A stretch of DNA of 41,827 nt from an uncultured Bacteroides sp. (GTDB lineage: Bacteria > Bacteroidota > Bacteroidia > Bacteroidales > Bacteroidaceae): positions 1 through 41,827 of the forward strand of contig CASDXF010000025.1 in the NCBI GenBank assembly GCA_949285075.1. Reading direction: 5' to 3'. Below, one piece after another: positions 17,709-25,282 of this stretch (position 1 is the stretch's first letter; each line of letters starts with the position of its first letter). Under the pieces are notes generated by a model. That model saw only the letters and a program-made list of their open reading frames with translations. It did not search any database and was not told the DNA's origin. The position numbers and the translations under genes were made by a program.

Positions 17709-20700
17709 TTATAAATTAACACTGACTCCTAACGTGACCGATTTCGTCAAAGGATAGCTTTCACCTCTCGGGTCTCCCATTTCCGGGTCCCAAGTCTTAA
17801 ACTTCGACCATGTCAGCAGATTGGTACCGACTACAAACACACGGATGTTGTTCAGATGTATCCGGTTTACAAGTGATTTAGGAAGAGTATATCCTATATC
17901 AAGTGTTTTCAGACGAATATAACGTCCGTCCTTCAGCCAGAAGGTCGAGTTACGGTAGTTGTTGCTGCTAGAGCTGTCTCCCTGATAGCTTAAGCGCGGA
18001 TAAGAAGCGTTCGGGTTCTCGTTGGCGGGGATGCCTAGCTTAGCCGCCGTCTCCGCGTCCACATAACGGCCATCCAGCATGCCTTTGAACACGTTTCCCC
18101 ATTCACCTTCCGTAAAGGCCCATACACATTTACCGTAAGTGAAGAAAGTGGACTTTCCTGCTCCTTGAAAATGAACGTTCACGTCGAGTCCTTTCCATTG
18201 GGCGGATACACCTAGTCCGTAGATTAAGTTCGGGCGGTCAGTTGCGCCGATAGCTACTCGGTCTCCATCGTTTACTACACCGTCTCCGTTGACATCCCGA
18301 TACTTAATATCTCCCGGCTGTACGGCTCCCCAACTTTGTGTAGGACTGTTTCTAATGTCATCATAGTCCTTGAACAGACCTTCCGCGATTAATCCCTTGC
18401 ATTGGTTCACGCGATAGCCTTTTTCCATCTGGTAAGCATAAACGTTATTCTCTTCATCTTTCTCCAGAATTTCGTTCTTGCTGTATGTCATGTTTCCGCG
18501 CACCGTCAGGTTCACGTCGCCGAGCTTTTCTCGGAAAGCAAAGTTTCCGTCAAAACCCTGCTGTTTCACCGCACCCACATTCGCTGAAGGGTTATGCCCG
18601 TATAAACCGACAATTTGCGGCAAATAGTTACGGACCATGAAGATTCCAGTACGTTTTTCATCGAAATAATCGATGGTAGCGGTAAACTTATCATTAAACA
18701 GCGCAAGGTCTATACCCAAGTCCTTCTTTTCCGCTACTTCCCACGTTACGGTGTTGGAAGCCACGTCGGCGAAGCTCAATCCTCCAAACGAGTAAGTGGA
18801 AGGATACTGAGCCCAGTCGTACCCGCCATAGACAATTTCATTATCTCCATCCTTAAAGCGGTCCGCTATACTATATAAGTAGGGGAATCGGGTTCCGATA
18901 TTATCATTTCCAACTTTTCCGTAAGAGAAGCGTACCTTGAACATGCCCATCCACGGCAGGGCTTTCTTTATGAAAGGCTCTTCGGCGATGTTCCACGCTA
19001 CGGAGAATGCGGGGAAGAAGCCGAAGCGGTTTCCGGCGGCGAAGTTCTCCGAACCGTTGTAACCGAAGTTGAAGTCAACGAAATAACGGTAATTCCAGTT
19101 ATAAGCCACGCGGCCCGCCAAGTCTTGATTACGCTTGTTTATACCGTTCTTCAGGTCGTCACCCAAGTTCTGCGTTTGAATATAAGAATCTTGCGTATAC
19201 TTCAATGTAACGCTAGGGTGATGGTTGCCGAATCCTCGGTCCCAGCTCAGCATTAAGTCAAGGAATTCTCTGCGGTTACCGCTAGAGCTGCTTTCCTGCT
19301 TCATGTTTTGGCTCGTAGAGATTCTCTTCCACACTAGCTCACCCGTTTCCGGATTTCTCGCGCGCTCGGCCAACCATTGCTCCGGCCATTGTAAGCGACG
19401 AATCGTGTTTGCGCTGTTGTTGTCATATCCGAACCGGCCGACGAACTTTAACCCCTTTGTGATAAAATCGAAGTTTTGTTCCAGCGAAATATTCGTCTCC
19501 ACGTTGTTCGTCCAGTTTTCATTGAATCCGGTTTGCGTGGCGGCTACCCACGGATTAGTCTTGTTTCCCGTTCCGATAGCCGGAATGTATCCGTTAGAAT
19601 ATACTACCGGAGTCTTAATCGGGTTGTATCCGAAGAGTTCCCCCCATACGTCACCGTCGCCAAGTCCCGGGCTGTTCCGCTTGGACAAGAATCCGGCTAC
19701 GCCCACTTTCAGCAGCGTAGTCTTCGTGATGTCGATGTCTACATTCATACGATAGTTCCAACGGTGATAAGCCGCGTTGGTATTATAGTCATCTTTCAGA
19801 GACTCGTCCGTATTATACATACCGTTTTCCCTTACATAGCTAGCGGAAACGAAATAACGGGCTGTAGAACCACCACCGCTCATGTTGAGGTTAACGCGGT
19901 GACTCCACGCTCCGTCTTTGAGCAACATGCCCATCCAGTCCACATTCGGGTAAAGGTCTGGGTCTAATCCTAAACGCAGGATATCCAGCTCCTCCGCCTG
20001 ATATACAGGTTCGTTGTTACGGGTGACGCGCGCCTCGTTCATCAGACTGGCATACTTATATCCGTCCTCAAACTCTGGAGTGATAGTCCGGGTATTGTAA
20101 GTCGTCTCTACCTTCGCGTCAATTTTAATCTTTCCGGCCTTACCGTGCTTTGTGGTAATCAATACTACGCCGTTGGCTCCCTTCGAACCGTAGATGGCCG
20201 TAGCCGAAGCGTCCTTCAAGACGGTGAACGACTCGATATCCTCGATGTTAATCTCATCCATACTGCGCTCGAATCCGTCTACCAGCACGTAGGCGGACGA
20301 GTTGGCTCCAAACGTGGAGATACCTCGAATCCAGAACTCCGAAACGTTCTTGCCCGGTTGTCCGGATGTCTGGCGCGCCAATACTCCCGGCACGTTACCC
20401 GCAAGGGCGTTAACGATACTGGAAGACGGGTTACGTTTCAGCTCGTCCACGTTTACCGTACTGACCGCTCCCGTCATGGTCAGTTTTTTCTGCGCTCCCG
20501 TACCTGTGATAACGACCTCGTCCACGGCTTTTACGATGCTTTCCTTCATTACGATGTTCACGGTACGCTGTTCCTTTACCATGACTTCAACCGATTCATA
20601 GCCCAGATAGGAAAAGACTAGCCTGTGATAGGGTTCCATCGTAATGGAGTAACGTCCGTTCACGTCGGTAATCGAGCCAAGTCCCGGCATATCTTTCACC

Positions 20701-20840
20701 GTTACGTTCACTCCGATTAGCGGTTCCTTGTTCTCGTCCGTTACAATGCCTTTTATAACTACGTTTTCCTGCGCCATGGCCATCGTGCACAAGCATAATA
20801 GCATAACGCACAGTGATAAGTATTTTTTCATATCATTCAT
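17709..20840 (-). CDS. SusC/RagA TonB-dependent outer-membrane transporter, cassette B
   Basis: A 1043-residue TonB-dependent transporter paired with the SusD of cassette B. It has a signal peptide ending AMAQ, a carboxypeptidase-D-like N-terminal domain (VVIKGIVTDENKEPLIGVNV), a plug with SEFWIRGISTFGANSSAYVL and VLKDASATAIYGSKGANGVV, and a barrel ending KSVTLGVSVNL. The start may be the ATG at 20840 or the one three codons later at 20831. Long parts use A/T-ending codons, yet the plug-coding patch (20153-20241) is 84/89 identical to cassette A, a mosaic pattern that suggests gene conversion. Confidence 0.95.
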   Translation of the reverse strand: MNDMKKYLSLCVMLLCLCTMAMAQENVVIKGIVTDENKEPLIGVNVTVKDMPGLGSITDVNGRYSITMEPYHRLVFSYLGYESVEVMVKEQRTVNIVMKESIVKAVDEVVITGTGAQKKLTMTGAVSTVNVDELKRNPSSSIVNALAGNVPGVLARQTSGQPGKNVSEFWIRGISTFGANSSAYVLVDGFERSMDEINIEDIESFTVLKDASATAIYGSKGANGVVLITTKHGKAGKIKIDAKVETTYNTRTITPEFEDGYKYASLMNEARVTRNNEPVYQAEELDILRLGLDPDLYPNVDWMGMLLKDGAWSHRVNLNMSGGGSTARYFVSASYVRENGMYNTDESLKDDYNTNAAYHRWNYRMNVDIDITKTTLLKVGVAGFLSKRNSPGLGDGDVWGELFGYNPIKTPVVYSNGYIPAIGTGNKTNPWVAATQTGFNENWTNNVETNISLEQNFDFITKGLKFVGRFGYDNNSANTIRRLQWPEQWLAERARNPETGELVWKRISTSQNMKQESSSSGNRREFLDLMLSWDRGFGNHHPSVTLKYTQDSYIQTQNLGDDLKNGINKRNQDLAGRVAYNWNYRYFVDFNFGYNGSENFAAGNRFGFFPAFSVAWNIAEEPFIKKALPWMGMFKVRFSYGKVGNDNIGTRFPYLYSIADRFKDGDNEIVYGGYDWAQYPSTYSFGGLSFADVASNTVTWEVAEKKDLGIDLALFNDKFTATIDYFDEKRTGIFMVRNYLPQIVGLYGHNPSANVGAVKQQGFDGNFAFREKLGDVNLTVRGNMTYSKNEILEKDEENNVYAYQMEKGYRVNQCKGLIAEGLFKDYDDIRNSPTQSWGAVQPGDIKYRDVNGDGVVNDGDRVAIGATDRPNLIYGLGVSAQWKGLDVNVHFQGAGKSTFFTYGKCVWAFTEGEWGNVFKGMLDGRYVDAETAAKLGIPANENPNASYPRLSYQGDSSSSNNYRNSTFWLKDGRYIRLKTLDIGYTLPKSLVNRIHLNNIRVFVVGTNLLTWSKFKTWDPEMGDPRGESYPLTKSVTLGVSVNL

Positions 20841-20854
20841 GTGTTAGTCATTAA

Positions 20855-22330
20855 TTACTCTCCTTCATAAGCGATTTTACGGATGCGGCGGTTGGAACCG
20901 TCTCCAATGTAGAATGTATTCGTCTCTTGCTTGTAAGCCAATCCCTTCGGACGGTCGAAACGCGCTTCTTGCCGCAAGTCTCCTTCCACGTATCCCCATT
21001 TATTGGCGTTCAGACTGGTACTTCCACGTCCCGCGAATGTGGTTACCTTTCCTTGAGGAGTGATGATTCGGATGCAGTGGTTCATTTTGTCGCAGAGGTA
21101 GAAATCGTATTCGTCTTCTTGTCCCTCGTAAGCGGGATTGTACACGAATACTCCCTGATAAGGCTTATTAAAGCGCGAGCTTGTTCCTACCGCGTCTTCC
21201 CAACCCGATCTTTCCGCGGTTCCGGCTATCACATAGGGAGTGACGAATCGCTTGCTCGCCCAGTCATAGTTGGTTCGTTGGATATAATGCTTGTTCATGC
21301 ATACAATGTAGGCGTAGTTTCCGGTCGGATGGATGCGGATATTATATTCCCATCCGTTGTCCATCTGGAAAAGCACTTCCTTGTCTGCGGGATCCGTACG
21401 TTTCCCGTCGAATATGTCTTGAATTTGTTGTCTCTCTACCTTAAAGAACTGTCCCTTATTGTAACTGTTGAAGTACATGTCCCCGTCCACCGGATGGAAC
21501 GTTACCGTATTACATTCCTTAAAGTTAACCAACTGTACTTTATTGCTCCACATCTTATAATCGTGACTGTCTCCCTGAGGAGCTTCCTTCGTGCGTTTAA
21601 AGCCGTATACCGCTCCTCTTAGTTCGTCGCCTTGATCCACGGCTACCACCATGTGGTCCTCATCGAAAAAAGCGATTGAGCGTCCGCGGTTGCTTCCTAT
21701 TTCACCTTCGGTCAGGGCAGTGCCTACGTACTCGTTTTCAAAGTCAAGCACGCGCATATTACCGTTACCCTGATTTTCTTCGTTCGCTCCCCGGTCAGCC
21801 GCTACATATAATAGATGAGGGTATTTGGGGTCGAACTCCATCCAGTTGGGCGACCCGAACGCTCCGCAGTCGTTAAACGGCCCGTCCTTCGTATCATAGG
21901 CTCCATCGTCTCTGATAGAACCGCACAGGGTACTTACCAGCTGCTTGCGTACATACTCGAACTTGATGTCAGCTACGGTAGAAGCCAACTCTTCTTTTCC
22001 GTCCGTCATCTGGATTTCAATCTCTCCAGAATATGCTTGCGACGGAACCAAGCAATAAATCGCCTGACTTTTTACACTGATTACAATGGCTTTTTTTCCG
22101 CCGATAAACACGTTTACCTTCGAAGGATCATTGCCAAAATTGTCTCCCATTATTACCAAGCGCTGCCCATAGCTTCCGGTTGTGGGATTAATTCCACTTA
22201 CCAGAACCGGCTGCGTCGGGTCGAAGGGGACCGATGTGGTGTCCACCGCGTCGTCGTCCTTACATCCACCGAGGCAGAAGACGAGGACGGCAAGCAGGGC
22301 CCACTGAAACCTCTTGAGTTTTTCTTTCAT
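20855..22330 (-). CDS. IPT/TIG plus NHL beta-propeller surface lipoprotein, cassette B
   Basis: A 491-residue lipoprotein, first gene of cassette B. The signal peptide ends LGGC followed by KDDD (surface-export type). An IPT/TIG domain follows (INPTTGSYGQRLVIMGDNFG), then an NHL-type propeller ending GLAYKQETNTFYIGDGSNRR and IRKIAYEGE, without the acidic tail of the A and C copies. The start at 22330 (MKEKLKRFQ) is chosen because cassette A has no ATG at the position equivalent to 22345. About the first 42 codons lie in the inverted repeat shared with cassette C; past that edge the protein diverges abruptly and codon use changes. Confidence 0.9.
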   Translation of the reverse strand: MKEKLKRFQWALLAVLVFCLGGCKDDDAVDTTSVPFDPTQPVLVSGINPTTGSYGQRLVIMGDNFGNDPSKVNVFIGGKKAIVISVKSQAIYCLVPSQAYSGEIEIQMTDGKEELASTVADIKFEYVRKQLVSTLCGSIRDDGAYDTKDGPFNDCGAFGSPNWMEFDPKYPHLLYVAADRGANEENQGNGNMRVLDFENEYVGTALTEGEIGSNRGRSIAFFDEDHMVVAVDQGDELRGAVYGFKRTKEAPQGDSHDYKMWSNKVQLVNFKECNTVTFHPVDGDMYFNSYNKGQFFKVERQQIQDIFDGKRTDPADKEVLFQMDNGWEYNIRIHPTGNYAYIVCMNKHYIQRTNYDWASKRFVTPYVIAGTAERSGWEDAVGTSSRFNKPYQGVFVYNPAYEGQEDEYDFYLCDKMNHCIRIITPQGKVTTFAGRGSTSLNANKWGYVEGDLRQEARFDRPKGLAYKQETNTFYIGDGSNRRIRKIAYEGE

Positions 22331-22418
22331 AGTTTTACCATTCATTACTAGTTAGACATTAAATATTTGTTGATGATTTTGCAGTCGTTCAACCGAAAAT
22401 CAAGAGTCCTGCCCAGAC
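22206..22418. repeat. Left arm of a 213-bp inverted repeat between cassettes B and C
   Basis: This arm is the reverse complement of 23590-23802 with only five mismatches (left-arm positions 22240, 22268, 22291, 22292, 22369). Exact runs include 22293-22368 (76 bases) and 22370-22418 (49 bases). It covers the first ~42 codons, start codon and 88 bases of leader of the cassette B IPT gene. Confidence 0.95.
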
Positions 22419-22603
22419 TCTAAAAGGGAAATGTGATAACCAAACACATTAATTAAGGAGTAGTCTGGCGTTTTTAGGAATATCCTCCCCCTTTCCCCAT
22501 CCGTTTAACGGCGGGAGGATACGACTCTGAATCCATAATACGCGCAGAAGGCGCCCGTGACAGCGTAGTTCTTGCCGGATTGAATAAATCATAGGCTCGA
22601 ACA

Positions 22604-22620
22604 GTTGACAAAATGTCAAC
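22604..22620. promoter_or_regulatory. Short perfect palindrome, possible operator
   Basis: GTTGACA and TGTCAAC flank AAA. The size fits a dimeric regulator site. No matching regulator can be named. Confidence 0.35.
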
Positions 22621-22815
22621 GTTAAGGTTTGTTGCAGTTAGTAATTTTTTCATATTAAAACTTTAAAATTTAAGGCTATCCTTCAAACTCTCTTATTTAC
22701 CCGATAAAAACATACCTTTTTCAACTTAATCTCATACTTGTTGAGAACAAAAACAACCTCTTAAAATTACCAATAAATGTCAGTTTTTATAAATCCACAG
22801 TTTCTTTCTTGTTTG

Positions 22816-22823
22816 TAGCTTTG
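22816..22823 (+). promoter_or_regulatory. Possible plus-strand -7 box toward cassette C
   Basis: TAGCTTTG fits TAnnTTTG on the plus strand, about 855 bases before the cassette C start. With only six fixed bases in A/T-rich DNA, a chance match is quite possible. Confidence 0.2.
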
Positions 22824-22862
22824 TTGTAGCTTCTCTAAAACCAAATTCCTTTCATAGTATTT

Positions 22863-22870
22863 TATGTTTG
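22863..22870 (+). promoter_or_regulatory. Possible plus-strand -7 box toward cassette C
   Basis: TATGTTTG fits TAnnTTTG, facing cassette C. It lies six bases from an opposite-facing match at 22877-22884, so the two sites are face to face and could compete. No -33 element was found; the leader would be about 800 bases. Confidence 0.3.
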
Positions 22871-22876
22871 TTGATG

Positions 22877-22884
22877 CAAAGATA
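22877..22884 (-). promoter_or_regulatory. Likely -7 box for cassette B
   Basis: Minus-strand TATCTTTG followed by CAT is a very typical Bacteroides -7 element. It would give cassette B a long leader of about 540 bases that crosses the left arm of the inverted repeat. It is the only full minus-strand match in the spacer. Confidence 0.5.
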
Positions 22885-23424
22885 ATTATAAACATTGGTA
22901 TATAAAAAGAAAATTCCGTTCAGAAAAGGAAAATTTCAGTTCATTTTATGCAAAATTCACCCGTTTTGACCCCTGAATAAGCGAATGGCGGAGAAATAAG
23001 GCGCTTCCTATGGCAAAAAGGAAAAGAGAGTTTCATTTTGCAAGAAGCGCAGAAATCGGGTGGGTATTGTTAGTCATTGGTGAGTAGTATTGTAGATTAT
23101 TTATTCTTCCATTTTAAATTTGAAGTAAATATATTTTAAAATGCGGTAGACTTTCGCCGCTTGTTGGTCAGGGACGGTTCCCTATAGTAAATTCATGCCT
23201 TCTGAAAGTTGTTTGTCGCTCATATTTTTACACGCTCTCAATATTTATCTGAGAGAATACGCAACACAAGCGCAATACGAAATTAAGTTAAAATAAACGA
23301 TTCCGCATCCGCCATTCCCCGACTAATCGCTTGTTACCGCTTCCACGCTTAGCGCCCGAACCGCACATCACTAAGGTGACACTGCAATGAGCTTACAATC
23401 GGGGCGACTGGAGACGGAAATCAG

Positions 23425-23516
23425 GCGCCCACGAGGGGTCGCCCTATTTCTCGCGAGGGGTCGCCCTATCTCTCGCGAGCCGTTGCCCTATTTCTCGCGA
23501 GCCGTAGCCCTTCCGC
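23425..23516 (-). repeat. Dispersed 22-bp-unit repeat element, copy 3 (no tail)
   Basis: Complete units lie at 23441-23462, 23463-23484 and 23485-23506, each starting GCCCTAT with a CTCGCGAG core. A partial unit precedes (23425-23440) and another decays from 23507. The terminal hairpin and the conserved tail of the other copies are missing. Confidence 0.8.
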
Positions 23517-23589
23517 TCACATGAAATTCAGAAGCGCCACAACGTCATCATAGCATGTTGATTTACAGAAATATACAAAAACACGGGCG

Positions 23590-23802
23590 GTCTGGGCAGG
23601 ACTCTTGATTTTCGGTTGAACGACTGCAAAATCATCAATAAATATTTAATGTCTAACTAGTAATGAATGGTAAAACTATGAAAGAAAAACTCAAGAGGTT
23701 TCAGTGGGCCCTGCTGACCGTCCTCGTCTTCTGCCTCGGCGGATGTAAGGACGACGACGCGGTGGACGCCACATCGGTCCCCTTCGACCCGACGCAGCCG
23801 GT
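23590..23802. repeat. Right arm of the 213-bp inverted repeat
   Basis: Reverse complement of 22206-22418 at 208 of 213 positions. It covers 88 bases of leader, the start codon at 23678 and the first ~42 codons of the cassette C IPT gene. Homology stops abruptly at both ends. Confidence 0.95.
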
Positions 23803-25270
23803 GGTGATTACCGACTTCACGCCGAAGGAGGGAGGAGCTTACCAGCGCCTGCTCATCTACGGTGAGAACTTCGGGACGGACAAGTCGCAGGTGAAGGTGA
23901 AAATCGGCGGCGTAGACGCCGTGGTGATTAACGTGAAGAGCACGTACATCTATTGCTTCGTGCCCTCGGGCGCCTTCGACGGCAACATCGAGGTGACCGT
24001 AGGCGAGGGCGACAACGCGGTGACGGCCGCGGCCAGCACGCCTTTCACCTACGAGAAGAAGATGGTGGTGGGAACGCTCTGCGGATACCGCAACGACAAC
24101 GACAATCAAGGATGGAGAAACGGTCCTTTTGAAGGTCCGGACAACGTGAGGGCGTGCGGATTCGCCAATCCCGGCTTCATGGCCGTAGACCCGCTGAACA
24201 AGAACCACATCTACATCGCTTACGACGGGCACAAGCAGATTCAGCTCATCGACTTGGAAAGGCAGTGGGTAGAGGATGCGATGGACATCAACGAAATTCC
24301 GACAAACCGTATCCGCAGCATCTGCTTCAACAAGGCCATACCGGGATACGCCGAGGAGGGGGAATACATGTTTATCGCCATTGACTATGACGGTCAGGGC
24401 AACACAAGCCCAAGCGTGTATATCGCCAAGCGCAATCCGTCCACGAACCAGTTCGACAACGGTTCCGAGGTGAACCTGATAGCCTCGTACAAGCAATGCA
24501 ACGGCGCCACGGTTCATCCCATCAACGGAGACCTGTACTTCAACAGCTACGAGTTGGGGCAGGTATGGCGGCTGGACTTAAAGAAGTACTTCGATGTCAT
24601 CAACGCCGGAAGGAATTGGACTCCCAACGTGGTTGATCATCCGGAGCTGTTCGATTATCTGTTCACCATCGCCGACCCGAACTGGGAGTTCCAGATTTAT
24701 TTCCATCCCACGGGCAAGTACGCCTATATCAGCGTGATTAACAACCACTACATCATGCGCTCCGACTTCAACGAGGAGACCCAGCGGCTCGTTACCCCGT
24801 ACGTGTTCGCCGGAGGATACAAGCAGTCGGGCTATTCGGACGACGTGGGCGCCTCCGCCCGGTTCAACAACCAGCGTCAGGGCGTGTTCATCTACAATCC
24901 CGATTACGCGGGCAGCGAGGACGAGTACGACTACTACTTCTGCGACCGCCTGAACTTCTGCGTGCGCAAGCTGACACCGGAAGGTATCGCCTCTACATAC
25001 GCCGGACGAGGCAGCACCTCGGCCTTAGGTGACGGAAACCAGTGGGGAACCGACGACGGTGACCTCCGCGAGACGGCCCGCTTCCGCGACATCTGCGCGA
25101 TAGTATATTATCCTGAGGAGAATATCTTCTACATACAGGACGAGGTGGGGCGTACCATCCGTACCATCTCTATGGAAGAAGACCCGTCGGAAACCGTTGT
25201 CGACGAAGGTGGGGACACCACCGGCGAAACGGGAACCGGTGACGAGTCAACGGAAGTGTCTAACGAATAA
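23678..25270 (+). CDS. IPT/TIG plus NHL beta-propeller surface lipoprotein, cassette C
   Basis: A 530-residue lipoprotein, first gene of cassette C. The lipobox ends LGGC followed by KDDD. An IPT/TIG domain (ITDFTPKEGGAYQRLLIYGENFG) precedes a propeller with NHL-like repeats (GSTSALGDGNQWGTDDGDL, FYIQDEVGRTIRTISMEE) and a Thr/Glu/Asp/Gly-rich tail. It is closely related to the cassette A protein along its whole length, but resembles cassette B only in the shared N-terminus. An in-frame ATG at 23663 exists; 23678 is preferred by comparison with cassette A. It is likely a surface glycan-binding protein. Confidence 0.9.
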   Translation: MKEKLKRFQWALLTVLVFCLGGCKDDDAVDATSVPFDPTQPVVITDFTPKEGGAYQRLLIYGENFGTDKSQVKVKIGGVDAVVINVKSTYIYCFVPSGAFDGNIEVTVGEGDNAVTAAASTPFTYEKKMVVGTLCGYRNDNDNQGWRNGPFEGPDNVRACGFANPGFMAVDPLNKNHIYIAYDGHKQIQLIDLERQWVEDAMDINEIPTNRIRSICFNKAIPGYAEEGEYMFIAIDYDGQGNTSPSVYIAKRNPSTNQFDNGSEVNLIASYKQCNGATVHPINGDLYFNSYELGQVWRLDLKKYFDVINAGRNWTPNVVDHPELFDYLFTIADPNWEFQIYFHPTGKYAYISVINNHYIMRSDFNEETQRLVTPYVFAGGYKQSGYSDDVGASARFNNQRQGVFIYNPDYAGSEDEYDYYFCDRLNFCVRKLTPEGIASTYAGRGSTSALGDGNQWGTDDGDLRETARFRDICAIVYYPEENIFYIQDEVGRTIRTISMEEDPSETVVDEGGDTTGETGTGDESTEVSNE

Positions 25271-25282
25271 ATCGAAAAACAA

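Larger units (their letters stand above)
22419..23589. other. 1171-bp spacer between inverted repeat arms, no gene; candidate invertible segment
   Basis: I see no gene of credible length or composition. It is more A/T-rich than the flanking genes, mainly at about 22640-22960. It holds a palindrome (22604-22620), -7-box matches on both strands (22816-22823 and 22863-22870 plus, 22877-22884 minus) and repeat element copy 3 (23425-23516). A small stem pairs CTCTCA (23235-23240) with TGAGAG (23250-23255). Because both arms hold leader and start codon, inversion of this spacer would exchange the regulatory DNA of cassettes B and C. Confidence 0.6.
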
